NCBI GenBank assembly: GCA_977006965.1
Contig: OZ345384.1
Location: 186,001-250,000 of the forward strand
DNA length: 64,000 nt
Direction: 5' to 3'
Source: Phymatolithon calcareum
Taxonomy: Eukaryota > Rhodophyta > Florideophyceae > Hapalidiales
A program made the translations under genes and the position numbers. Position 1 is the first letter of the stretch. Each line of letters begins with the position of its first letter. Below the pieces are notes generated by a model. That model did no database searches. It was not told where the DNA came from and saw nothing but the letters and a program-made list of their open reading frames with translations. Below are positions 52,994 through 63,079 of this stretch, in pieces.

Positions 52994-54334
52994 GTTTGAA
53001 AAGTACTTTCAGATGATTACGTAGAGCATTATTTCGTACAAAAGAGGCTAAAACGCGTCAAGAGCCTACATTTCAAATCTTCCGCTTTTTGTTTCTGTCT
53101 TTAAAAACAAGTCGTATCTTTGTTTTTGGCGAGTGACGAAATCGAGGTAATCATAGCTTTGATAAAATAGTAAAAAAGCTATGGTGCGGAGAAAAAGTGT
53201 CGGGAAAAGGTTGAAATATTCTTAGTAATGCGCATAGGGATCGTGAACCATACAAGTGGAAGCTGACTAAAATTTGTCCACTCGTCTTCAAAAGTAGATA
53301 GGGCAAAAACATGCAAGGTGTATTGCAGAGCTCTGTGACTTGATTTCTTTCTCCTCATTTGGACCATTGTTTTTCTTTTTTCTAGGCCAGCAAATTCTAG
53401 CACTTGGAGAGAAAAAGTCGACGACGCAACTGCTTCTTGTCGTAATACGGAAAAGAACAACGGTTTCGCCAAAAACCGTCTCCGTGGCATCATCGTCCAG
53501 TTGAAACTCAGAGTCTTCGCTGAAGCGACGGCTGATGAACCCAATTACCGTATCCATGGCATGCGCGCTAGATTTGGAATCGGTCTCGTACTTGGTAGGA
53601 TTTTGAGAAAGATGTTCGAGCGGGACGATACAGTTCTGTAAGTAGAACCCTAAGCGCGGAGCTCCAATATACTGCGGGCGAACGTCATTGTGTGAGTCTT
53701 CGTAAAAAATCAACGGTGCCCCATTGCACAATGAGAATTGCTTTGCGCCGCCTCCAATACTTGACAAAGCATGGAGCTATAAGCAAGTGCCATGTGCTGT
53801 ACAGAAAGTGGACGCACAGCAGCAAATTGCTCGGAATGTTGGTATTGACGATACAGCACATCGCAGTGGAAGCGACGGACATACCCACAACCAAACGCGT
53901 GTACAAGACGAGAAACGCAAATTAAAGCGTCATTTGCGAACCAAAGTAGTCATTCAATCGAGTTAAACTGGACCAATATTAAGGATCCCATCAATGCTCG
54001 AAAATTTCCTGCTGCACCAACGCCTTCTGCGATAATGAACGGTATACGCATCTGTGAGAGTCCCAACATGCATTAGATGTTACATATAAATGCTAGCACC
54101 CCAATCGATGGGGTGGCAATTACAACCATTGGGGAAGTGTTTGCAGCTGCGAGTGCTCATGGAATAGAAAAATACTGTACTAGGAAAGTTTATTTTCACA
54201 TGTCATTTTTGAAAATATAGAAATACATTTTCTTCTCATCCGGACATTATATGACATATATATACGTAGATATAGGTCCCGATGAGAAATCTTGCCCAGA
54301 ATTTGGACCATTTTCGATATCATATATCATTTGT
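52994..54334. repeat. Segmental duplication, tract b beyond the Ngaro element (pairs with 9129-10465)
   Basis: Resumes at GTTTGAAAAGTACTTTC, matching 9129 onward. It contains an anoctamin-like fragment (53288-54060, minus) equal to 9422-10190. It ends at ATATATCAT, where the Crypton-like element begins. Confidence 0.9.
53288..54060 (-). pseudogene. Anoctamin-like fragment (tract b copy of 9422-10190)
   Basis: Same motifs (KYWRRRKAILIVQWGT, YIGAPRLGFYLQ, GFISRRFSED) and the same frame break as its counterpart in tract a. Confidence 0.6.
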
Positions 54335-54396
54335 CAGCCGTCTGAGGGGGTAGAAATCGGCTTCATCTTGCAACTGATTGCTTCTATGTCATCCCT

Positions 54397-54524
54397 AGAG
54401 ATGACATAGCAGTTTTGATAAGACACTCGTACGAAATCCTTATTTTCCACTTGTTTCCCTCGCAATTTCGAAGTCATTTCCACTGAAGACATAGAGTCTG
54501 ATTTCATCCCTAGGGATGACATAT
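54397..54524. repeat. Paired palindromes near the Crypton left end
   Basis: TGTCATCCCTAGAGATGACA around 54388-54408 and TCATCCCTAGGGATGA near 54507-54523 are self-complementary and about 115 bp apart. They are possible recombinase or regulator binding sites. Confidence 0.45.
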
Positions 54525-54549
54525 AGGGCAAGACAAAATACTATTTTTT

Positions 54550-54778
54550 GAGTATGTTCTAAGGGTGTCCCAGGTCTCTCTGGAAGAGCTGGGAATCAAT
54601 TTTCTTCATTGAAAAAACAAGCTGGTTTCCAATCATGCTCTCGAGAAATCACTCTCAGATCTGAGTATGTTCTAAGGGGACACCTGGTCTCTCAGGAAGA
54701 GCTGGGAATCAATATTCTTCATTGAAAAGACAGGTTGGGTTCCAATTATTCCCTCCAGGCACCAATCACTCTCAGATA
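54550..54778. repeat. Two-copy tandem repeat, 113-bp unit
   Basis: Each unit starts GAGTATGTTCTAAGGG and contains AGAGCTGGGAATCAAT and AATCACTCTCAGAT. The copies differ at scattered positions. Confidence 0.8.
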
Positions 54779-55199
54779 ATTAGCTTCGAATCTCGACTTT
54801 TCTTTAGTTGAATATCATTCCCTTCGTGGTCATGTGGCACAGCTGTCCTCGGCGGAGCATCAAGAGCGTGTTCGGCAACCGGAGTTGTAAACAATATTGC
54901 AATCTATTTTTATTAAAACTAGATCGATGAGCATGAAGTTACCGATTCATCTGGAGGTCATTTGCAAGTGTCAGGGTTCTTAATTGGATGGTTATTAATG
55001 ACAACACTAATAGTGCTTCCGGAAACGTCGCGCAAGGTGGAGAGAAAACTAAGAGAAGAGCTTCCAGTTGTAGACATATGGCGCGCCGCCTCAAGGTTCT
55101 CCGGGGCACATTGAATCGATGGAGTAGGAGCCAGGGAAGTGCGCAAGCGGAGACTCTCTTTGTGCGTCTCAGCACCAATCGCCTCATGTTTAGCCTTCT

Positions 55200-56764
55200 T
55201 CAGATTTCCCGGTAGCTGGCAAGGTGTTTGTTCCAGGAATATGTCTCGCTGCTGCTGCTGTCCCTCGTCTCCATCCAAATTTGATAGTTCTGAGGGCTGC
55301 GAGGATCGCGGTGCCCCGTTCGCATGCTCACTGACGAGTCAGCGTGTACCGATGCAAGGAGTAGAGATTTTACAGTTGCGCGGATTCCGTGTGTGACCAT
55401 TCCCCTCTTCGCACCGGATCCTTTGATCCCAACTTCATTGCAAACATTGCCGACAATCCTTCCCAATGAGTTCTTCCCAAGATGCTGCTTCTTAAAGAAT
55501 TTTGAAAACTTTGTAGCACGCGGGTTTACACCAGGAAAAAACCGATCACTGCCACAGTCGATCGCACGACGCACACACAGGTAATCATCGATGCCTTGGT
55601 ACAAGTTTAAGATACCAGCCAGCGCAGTGCGGTTCCAAACTAAAAGTTGCGTGGGTTTGTCGCGCACAGCGCGCATACCGCCCCGATTAGTCTTAGAAGC
55701 CCCTGCTCTGCTTCCGATAACTGCAGAAATGCGATAAACCCATTCACCACGGATCTTCTCTTTGGTAAACTGCCGTGTGAGGAGAAGGGCGAGGGAGGTT
55801 GGGCGCATTGCGGTGACCAGCGCAACGTCGAAAACGAGCCTGTTGAGGAAGCAGATTGGGGTTTCTCGGGAAAGAGCAGACGACGAGTAAAGTAGCACAA
55901 GATCTTCGTGTGACAAAATATTATGGCTCTCTGTGAAGGCCCCTCGGGCTTGCTGATCGGAAAGCTTGTTGTCGATCACAGCTACAAGACACAGGCTCGG
56001 GCAATTGAAAATCGGACCACTTAGCAGCTTTAGATTGTAGCCCCACTTGTCCGCAAAATATCTTTGGATGCCGAGTTGTACCCCTTCATCGTCGACGGTT
56101 TCACTTCCTTGTCTGTCTTATCGCTTCTATAATTCAATACAAACTCGATCAGGTGATAGCGCACTCTTCTTAGCTGGTCCTCCGTCCAGTTGGTCCATCC
56201 CTGGGGTAAGAATGTTTTAAAACCATGAAAGAACAGATTCAGTCGCGCCATGTAAAACTTGCGCTACAAACTAGACTCTTCTCCGTTCCGGCACAAAAAG
56301 CGCGCGAGGGCGCGCATGGAGTACTCGTTGCTCTTTTCTGTGTTCTCGGGAACACGAACACCCAAGAATCGCTCCGTCTCTTTTGTGTGGTGCATAGGCA
56401 TTGCTAGTGTGATGTTCAGCGTACGTGTCTCTGCGACTTCTGCGGACGGTGCGAATGCAGGTGGCACAAAGTCTGGAACCGGATTTGACCTCAGCGCTGG
56501 ATGCGGGGCGGATGCATTCCCTGGATTTGACGGCGAGATTGGAGCTATGAGTGCCGCGTGCCCCGGCCCTGCCGCCAGTGAGCTTTGACGGGTTCGTGCA
56601 CGCGGGAGCAGCGGGATCGTAGGCTCTTGTGGCTTAGGAGGCGCGAAGGAGGACGCTGACGGGCGGAAGGAACCATTCTCCGCTTCAATGTCCGACCATT
56701 CGGAGTCAATAATCTGGTCTAGGGGAGCTCCTGTCGCTGAAGGATCGTGGGTTGTTTTCTCCAT
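55200..56764 (-). pseudogene. Crypton-like tyrosine recombinase, one stop and one frameshift
   Basis: The frame starts at ATG 56764 (MEKTTHDPS) with a long proline/serine-rich N-terminal region, stops at TAG 56266-56264, and continues in the same frame with RKFYMARLNLF. A frame change near 56070 (GYNS) leads into RYFADKWGYNLK and the catalytic domain 55979-55200. R59 (AMRPTSL), H197-G-I-R200 (THGIRAT), H223 (TGHRD) and Y232 are all in place, counted from 55979. Without the two lesions the protein would be about 510 residues. Fit to the Crypton/KCTD1-related recombinase group is judged from the catalytic spacing and the core-binding region. Confidence 0.75.
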
Positions 56765-57001
56765 AGCGTCAAGGTAGGCACTGTTCTGGTTTGTCAACTA
56801 CATAATTTGGCTCCGAGGGAGTAATGCCGCAGCCCTGTGCGGATGTGACGAGTTGTCAACCGGCTGAGCGGACAGACATCTGCTATCTCTTGCAACTGAT
56901 GTGAAGAGTTATGGCCCCTCATAAGTGTACAGCATTACGGGAGGAGTTATGACATAGAAGCAATCAGTTGCAAGAGGAAGCCGATGTCTACCCCCTCAGC
57001 C

Positions 57002-57124
57002 GGTTGTGCACCGTACTCTCGGGATGACAATCGCCCTCAGGCCATGATATTCGGACCTCGGCTGCGCCTCGGTTGAATATCATGCCCTCGGGCTCATGTC
57101 ATCCCTCGCAGCCGGTGCACAACC
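57002..57124. repeat. Foldback palindrome next to the Crypton right end
   Basis: GGTTGTGCACCG (57002-57013) faces CGGTGCACAACC (57113-57124). The interior is also partly self-complementary (GATGACA...TGTCATC, CATGATATTC...GAATATCATG). Confidence 0.75.
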
Positions 57125-57130
57125 CCCACA

Positions 57131-57345
57131 TACTATCCCGATGAGAAGAAAATGTATTTTCATATTTTCAAAAATTAGATGTGGAAAAAAACTTTCCAAG
57201 TACTTTTCTTTTCCATGAGCACTCGCAGCTGCAAAGCTTACCCATATGGTTGTAACTGCCACACCATCGATTGGGGTGCTGGCATTTATATGTAACATCT
57301 AATGCATGCTGAGGTTCTCACAGATGGTATGCCGTTCATGGTCAG
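57131..57345 (+). repeat. Remaining right arm of the inverted repeat in tract b
   Basis: Matches 11885-12100 (TCCCGATGAGAAGAAA, CATGAGCACTCGCAGCTGC, GGTTCTCAC.GATG). It ends where the OrsD remnant starts. Confidence 0.75.
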
Positions 57346-57790
57346 CTTCTACCGTCGTTTCCTTCCTCAGCCTTCAACTGAAACCATTTCATATCCACCT
57401 GTTCTGCAATAAGAACCATTAAAGGCTGTACCAAGACAAGGAATGCCTTAACAAGATGTGTTGTCTCTGCATCGTGCTGACGGTAATAAATCTCACCCCG
57501 GCGAGAATAGGAGAGACTTCTGCGCCGAGACGGAACCTTGGAGCTTCTCCTCCTTTCACGCATACACAAGCCAGAAATGCTTATATGAGCATTTCCTTAG
57601 GGGCGGACTCTGCAGTACCTTCTTTCAAGAAGATACACTGTAGTACTTTATGTACGTGGCGCACCACATTTTCAGCATCTTTGTCTAGAGAGGCTTTTAA
57701 ATGAGATATTGCTTCTTTCAGCTCTTGCCTGAATACGATGCTCGGTTCGCACGCGTCACCTTTGTACAAACGGTACGCCATTAAGATCAA
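57346..57790 (-). pseudogene. OrsD/RecQ gene, segment after the OrsD domain
   Basis: Continues the frame of 57787-58734 after a shift at about 57789: LMAYRLYKGDACEP, then a helical charged part to 57581, a stop, and in another frame LVQPLMVLIAEQVDMKWF. The latter ties the OrsD ORF to the repeated remnants at 1693-2043, 35433-35783 and 62700-62960. Confidence 0.5.
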
Positions 57791-58734
57791 AGACGCGCAA
57801 TGCCTTGCATAATTTTTAAGGTTTCCTCTTTTTTGATCGACAGAAGCGAAAAATGTTTCGATTTTAGAGTCGCTCCTGGTCTTCCCACCACCAGATACAA
57901 CTCCGGAAATGGATATCCTTCCGAAGCCTCCGCTCTGGATTGAGTGTAGTAGTCGAAAAGAGCGCCGCTAATCTTGTTCCATATGTCAGGAAAAGGATCT
58001 CGGCTTGTGGCGTCTGGGATTTGCACGAGTGTCCAAGCCTCCTCCATCGTCAGCCCAATTCTCTGCTGTCGAAAATGTGGTTTTGCGACGTACATAAAGT
58101 GTGTATGTTCTCGATCATGCAAAGGTATGGCTTCCGCCCATGTCACTGAATCTGGCTTATGTTCCTCAAGAAGCCTGATCAGCCCTAATTCGCCTTCGTG
58201 TTCATCAGTTCTGTCCTCATTGACATGTTTCAGATAAACAGCAAACAACTTCGAGCCGCACTTTCTGCTCAGCTTCTGTGTGGGAAAAGTTGCAACCTTT
58301 CGAATCTCGCCGGCTTTCATCACCAAGTTATGCACAGACGTAACAGACGATAGTACGACTTCTCTGACGCAATAAGAAGAATGCAATATCCACTTCTTTG
58401 CCCACTCAACACATAGACCTGGAAGAGCCGGAACAGCTTCCAACGTGCACTTCTCTCCATAGTACACCAAACGAAGTGGGTGATCGTACGGGAATGTCTC
58501 TGAAATACGGTTAATTGCCTCAAACAAAGCCTTGGCTTCTTCCTCGCAAATCGAGTGATCCTTGGACTTGAGAAACTGCACAATTCTACTTGAGCGAAAA
58601 CCAGCTCCACACGGAATGCAGATGAACGCATGAAAAGCTGGACACGGGACAATGCCATTCGCCCGCACAGTCTTGATATCCTGGTCACTTTCTGCAATGG
58701 GCATGATTGCAACGCTCCCCGCAGTACCAGACAT
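57787..58734 (-). CDS. OrsD-like zinc-finger protein (N-terminal part of OrsD/RecQ gene)
   Basis: 315 residues from a true ATG at 58734, uninterrupted to 57787. Near the N terminus CPAFHAFICIPCG has a C-x2-C (C39, C42) followed by RSSRIVQFLKSKDH, the layout of the OrsD/DUF3505-type domain found in many fungal multidomain proteins, often in or beside RecQ-like helicase genes. The rest is a charged helical region with no domain I recognise. A frame change right after the stop leads to LMAYRLYKGD, so the original protein was probably longer. RecQ motifs on the opposite strand begin 70 bases beyond its start (58800 plus), showing rearrangement. Function unknown; nucleic-acid binding is plausible. 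Confidence 0.6.
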   Translation of the reverse strand: MSGTAGSVAIMPIAESDQDIKTVRANGIVPCPAFHAFICIPCGAGFRSSRIVQFLKSKDHSICEEEAKALFEAINRISETFPYDHPLRLVYYGEKCTLEAVPALPGLCVEWAKKWILHSSYCVREVVLSSVTSVHNLVMKAGEIRKVATFPTQKLSRKCGSKLFAVYLKHVNEDRTDEHEGELGLIRLLEEHKPDSVTWAEAIPLHDREHTHFMYVAKPHFRQQRIGLTMEEAWTLVQIPDATSRDPFPDIWNKISGALFDYYTQSRAEASEGYPFPELYLVVGRPGATLKSKHFSLLSIKKEETLKIMQGIARL

Positions 58735-58799
58735 TCCTCACTGCTATCCTTGGATCAACCGAGTGAGATAAGCCAGCTGGAGCAGAATATGTTTCCTGC

Positions 58800-59345
58800 G
58801 CATCAAGGGTGGCTTGACTTCGGTGTTCTTGTCAGATTTTCAGATAGACAAGTGCGACAAGACCAATTTGCTAGTGGTCTCTCCGGAGGACTTTTCCGGG
58901 GAGACCTTTTGAGAATGCGATCAGCAGCTTGGAAAGAATCAAAAAAGTTCCAAGAATAGTCGTCGACGAAGCGCACTTGATTCCGAGGTCTGACGAATCT
59001 CGCTCGTGTATGACGATGATGCGACAAACTCGTCCTTCACAAAGCCAGTTTCCACTAGCTGTGCTAACTTCCACAGCACCGCCAGACGTACTTCAGCGTA
59101 TGTCGAGATCGACTGGGTGCCATCGGGAACACATGAAAGTGATTCGTGGAGAAGTGGGGAGAAGCAATAGGCTTCTTCCCAGTGCGAAGGAGACTCGCCG
59201 TTCGTCAAACAAAACAGTGTTAGCTTCCGTGTTTTCACTCTCTCCTTCGGCGTATGATGACGGTGTAATAACTGCGCTATATCAATGGTTTTCCATGAGC
59301 CTTCGAAACTTCGGCGTCTGCGCAACCTTGACCAGAGCGGGCTGA
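58800..59345 (+). pseudogene. RecQ-like helicase, Walker B to motif III segment
   Basis: The frame reads VRFSDRQVRQD and LRGDL-like FRGDLL (as in 1249-1400), then after a shift IVVDEAHLIPRSDESR (Walker B, DEAH), LTSTAPPDVLQRMSRSTG (motif III region) and GEVGRSN, ending near 59345. Overlaps in content with 31594-31800. The flanking helicase halves are missing. Orientation is opposite to the RecQ fragments of tracts a and b. Confidence 0.75.
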
Positions 59346-59364
59346 ATTATGCCACTGCAGTATA

Positions 59365-59800
59365 CTAGAACCATACATTCTTAGTTGTGGAAATTGGAGG
59401 TATTGGACTGGGGCGAACTTGATGAATTGAAGTGGGCCTACTAGTAGGGGAGGAAGAAGAGGGCTAAATATTCGTCTTATTTTTTTAAAATGAAAGCTAT
59501 AAGCAAAGGATGGTTAAATTCACTCCGAAAAACTCGAGAGAAGTGTTCCTACTTGTATATACTGTCGCCTTTCCGATGCCATATAGTTCAAAATATTAGA
59601 GAAATAGAAACATAAAATACATTGGGAAACATTCCCCTCTAAAAAATGGACTTTTCAAAGTTGTTGCGCACTTGAATTACTGTGCATGATGCTCTATTGA
59701 ACAGGCATCGTTCCAATATACTGGTCAGCGGAACGTTGACAAAGAATTTCACTGAATTAGTGCATTTCTTTTTAATCACGCGCCCGGACCAATGTGATAG
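59365..59800 (-). repeat. Foldback family outer arm, inverted copy
   Basis: Reverse complement of 29500-29900 and of 18090-18530, including GGCCTACTAGTAGGGG and ATGATGCTCTATTGAAC. No gene. Confidence 0.7.
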
Positions 59801-59819
59801 CGCCAAATACTTTGATTGA

Positions 59820-60680
59820 TGTATCAAAATTAACAGGATTTGGGATTTGGATTTAATTTATGAAGTCCAAATCCAATTGCAATCAACCAGTTGCCAGACT
59901 CAATGTGCAGAGCACGGAAGCAGTACAGTATAGCTGCATGCCTATGTTTGCCGGAGATGGTCTGCGGTTCGAGCGATGCAGAGTAGGCCTATGAAGATTT
60001 CTTCCCTATAATGCAGCGCGAGGCACGGGTTGCATTACGCGCCTCTGCTGTTGCCGTCTGTGGAGGCGCCCAGTCGCTTAAAGACGCAGCCCGCGCGCGT
60101 GCTCTTGCAGCCGGCGACCACAATGCACGCGAAGCCGCCGTAGCCGAAGCACGCGCCGGCGCTGGAACAGAGCCCGTGACTCTCTTCGCCCAGGCAATGG
60201 CACCCCGCGCTCGAATTGACACGGCCGCCGCTGAACCGCCGTCCGGAAAGTCTGCCTCCGTACAAGCTGCAGAAGTCGAAGCCCCCGCTCTCGCCGATTT
60301 GCGCCAACGGGCGCTGAACGTCTCTTTCGCCGAGATAAAGCTTCTTCCGCCGGTCATTAAGAAGCTGAATAGCCGTGCGATTAAGCGCAACACCCCGATT
60401 CAGATGCAGAGCCTGCCAGTTGATTTGGTTGGTCGTGACATGATTGCAATCGCGTTCACTGCGAGAATAAGCTAGACGTTGAAGAAATTCATGAGTATCT
60501 GCTTATGAAGACCGTGCAGGCAGTTTCAATCTCGGCAGGAAAGACCAGGAGGAACGTGAGATGTCTATGCGTGCGTTTCGAGCCAGGAAAAAGGACGTTC
60601 TCGTGGAGACTGATTTCGTGGCAAAGAGGCTCGATTTTGGGAATGGCGGGACGAGCGAGGAGAGTTTCAATCGTGGTGGG
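59820..60680 (+). pseudogene. DDX41-like: DDX41-like helicase pseudogene, internally deleted
   Basis: 59820-59995 is the same 5' flank as at 41310-41158. The coding remnant from 60011 reads a basic N-terminal region (REARVALRA), RARALAAGDHN, NTPIQMQSLPVDL (Q motif) and VGRDMIAIAFT, then jumps (about 60470) to EIHEYLLMKT, KTRRN and GKRTFSWR, out of frame. About 0.9 kb covering motifs I to IV is deleted, along with part of the early SWGPPRYL region. Downstream DNA (60680-60720) matches the DDX41 downstream flank at 5590-5640. Shared flanks mean this copy came from DNA duplication, not from a processed mRNA. Confidence 0.8.
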
Positions 60681-60739
60681 CTCAAGTCGGAATGGTCTTG
60701 CCATGCTGGTCACTGCACCACCCGGGCACGGCAGGAAGT

Positions 60740-61640
60740 TTTCGATATCGGCCCAGTTTAACTTGATGGAATGACTACTTTGGCCATGACTAACGCTTTA
60801 CTTTGCGTTTCTCGTCTTGTACACGCGTTTGCCTGTCGGTTTTTCGGTCGTTCCTATTTCGATGTGCTGTATCCTCAATATTTACCAACATTCCGAGCAA
60901 TTTGTTGTTGTGCGTCCATTTTCTGTACAGCACAGGGATCTTGTTTTTGGCTCCATGCTTTGTAAAGTATTGGAGGCGGCGCAACGGAAGTCTCATCGCG
61001 TAATGGGGCACCGTTCATTTTTACGAAGACTCGCACAATGACGTTCGCCGGCAATATATTGGAGCTCCGCGCTTAGGGTTCTATTCACAGAACGGTTTTG
61101 TCCAGCTCGAAGATCTTTCTGAGCGTCCTACCAAGTACGAAACCGAATCCGAATCTAGCGAGGATGCCATGGATACGGTAATTGGGTTCATCAGCCGTCG
61201 CGTCACCGGAGACTCTGGCTTTCAACTCGATGCTGATGCCGAAGGGACTGTTTGGCGAATCCTCCCCGATTTTCCGTATTACGAGAAAATGCAGGTGCGG
61301 TGGTGACTTTGTTTCTCTGTATTTATGACTTTGATTTTCACCTTTGCCGTAATTTCGCTCTCTACGCGACAGAGCGTACTGAATACGTTTACGAGGGCCT
61401 GATTAGGTCTGGCCGTGCTTGGCATTTTCCTTGCAATCCTAATTTTTGTTTTTGCTTATGGCTGGAAATTTGTCTTTGAAATGCTCTTCAGGTGATAAAA
61501 TAATTGAGCTCGAACCCATTCTGTTCTCTCGGTTTTTCGTCCTTATCCTCGGACTATTTCTCAATCTCTTTCATCCCCTTCATCAAGCCATACACTCCGG
61601 ACGACACATGCGGGCGTAATCTCACTGACGGCAAACCCGT
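60740..61640 (+). pseudogene. Anoctamin-like fragment, third locus
   Basis: The frame starts in the hydrophobic region before the YWRRRNGSL motif, then in another frame YIGAPRLGFYSQNGF, an acidic open stretch through DAMDTVIGFISRRV and WRILPDFPYYEKMQ, which is uninterrupted here although broken elsewhere, and a hydrophobic stretch ending YGWKFVFEML. The FPYYEK could correspond to the anoctamin YYP.WKR segment. A further hydrophobic run lies at 61540-61590 (LFSRFFVLILGLF). The copy is frameshifted at least twice. Confidence 0.6.
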
Positions 61641-61708
61641 TGTATGATGAAGTTGCAGACGCACCGATTTGTGCACCAGGGTTCTGGTTCCACCAATGTC
61701 CACTAATT

Positions 61709-62056
61709 TTAGTTAATTCTATCCACAAAAGGTTTCTCGCACGAGAGCGACCGATACATCGGCTTGAACCGATCGTTTGAAGCCGATGTATCGATGATCA
61801 CTTTCGACTTACAGCAATTTTCGTAAACAAAACTGTCTAGAAAATGCGGCATGACAACGCCGATGCTCTTTTCCCCGTTTAACACTTCCATGCGATTACG
61901 ATCAACAAAAGTTACTATTATTAGATGGCTCGATTTGAGATGCAATGGGTTGTAGACAAGTCCGCAACCTATGCTTGTAGCAACATCATGCATACAACAG
62001 AGAACGTATTGGCAGGAAAGCACTTTCCACTTGGCCAGGCACGAAACGGCTAGCAT
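61709..62056 (-). other. Conserved open stretch, antisense to anoctamin remnant (third locus)
   Basis: Counterpart of 3950-4300. Reads through the position where 4160 has a stop (PHFLDSFVYENCCKSKV). Contains the palindrome at 61752-61793. Confidence 0.3.
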
Positions 62057-62079
62057 TTAAAGAATATGTGACGAACATT

Positions 62080-63010
62080 AGACTAGTAAACATGAACATG
62101 TACCAAATCCGCAACAGAGGGCCAAGAGCTACAGAGTGTTCAAAGATGCATGAAGCCTGGAGCCTCATTTGTGACTTGAGGGGTTTGTGCAACTCTGTTC
62201 GCACCAGAGAGAATGAGAAGATCTCGTACAAAACTTGTTTGAAGCATACTCTTTCGCATTTGTCGAAGGAATAGATCTAAGCGTTAAAAAGATTAGTGTT
62301 ATGCTAATAAATCTTGATGTCGAGATCGGGGATCCAATATTCGGTATGGAAGGCTTGTTTCAAGGACAAACACAGCTATCCGGCTTCCAGAGTGGCTTTT
62401 TAGAAGTTGTGGACCAGAGCACTGAGGAAAGGCCCGGGTACTGGTTCGGAGCTGACGAGCGCAACAAAAGCTTTATGAACAAGTGCAAGCAGTGGATCAA
62501 ACGCTCTGGAGTCTGCAGTATGAATGAAGCGGAAGCTGCTGTATGGTTGAAGAAAAGCTCTACCTTCGTGGGCAAATTTATCCAAATTGTAGGCCGCGCA
62601 CAATACTGTTTGTCGATCCTGAAGGCCTCTCAGTTCCCGCATACGACAAGCCCAGAAATATTCGCTGCGGAGCTGTGAGATTTATTACGCTTCACCACGA
62701 TGCAGAATAAAGGCGTTGCTTTTATTGGTACAGCCTTTAATTGTTCTTATTGCAGAACAGGTGGATATGAAATGGTTTAAGTTGAAGGCTGAGGAAGGAA
62801 ACTATAGTAGAAGCTGGGAGCAGAATATGACGAGGAAAGACCACATTTTGTGGAACCGACGTCGAGCCTAGGAAAGTGTGCCAACCATATCTCTCTCCTT
62901 CTTGATAATGGTTTCCACTTCTCGAGACACCGTCGGGCCCATGTTCTTCTTGAAGAAAAAGAGATTCGAAGTACCAGCTTTGATGACTAATTATTAGTCC
63001 AGCAAGGTGA
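62080..63010 (+). pseudogene. OrsD/RecQ-associated remnant, third locus (empty site of LINE A)
   Basis: Reads KMHEAWSLICDLRG, LDVEIGDPIFGMEG, RPGYWFGAD, RSGVCSMNE, then in other frames FVDPEGLSVPAYD, RFITLHHDAE, LLLVQPLIVLIAEQVDMKWF and SLSFLIMVS. This order equals 3668-3237 plus 2043-1693 joined, without LINE A between them. The LINE target equivalent CAGTTCCCGCATACG lies at 62631-62645. A 147-codon frame is open at 62235-62678. Function unknown. Confidence 0.55.
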
Positions 63011-63079
63011 AACTTTGCAAAAAAAGAATATATGATAGCTCAATTAAATGACACGACACATTATCTTATTGGCCGGTTT

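Larger units (their letters stand above)
54335..57006 (-). mobile_element. Crypton-like tyrosine-recombinase transposon with 58-bp terminal inverted repeats
   Basis: The ends 54335-54392 and 56949-57006 are inverted copies with 4 mismatches in 58 bp (inner part CTTGCAACTGATTGCTTC). Between them are a tyrosine recombinase on the minus strand, a 113-bp tandem repeat (54550-54778) and two GTCATCCCTAG-type palindromes. Cryptons mobilise with a tyrosine recombinase and normally lack inverted repeats, so the TIRs are unusual. It replaces the loop of the inverted repeat seen in tract a. There is no reverse transcriptase inside. Confidence 0.75.

Noticed and set aside
54550-54778. LTR pair
   Set aside because: The 113-bp units are adjacent and not at the ends of an element, so they are a tandem repeat.
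59820-60680. Processed (retro) copy of DDX41
   Set aside because: It shares upstream flanking DNA with the 41 kb copy and has no poly(A) tract or target duplication that I can see.
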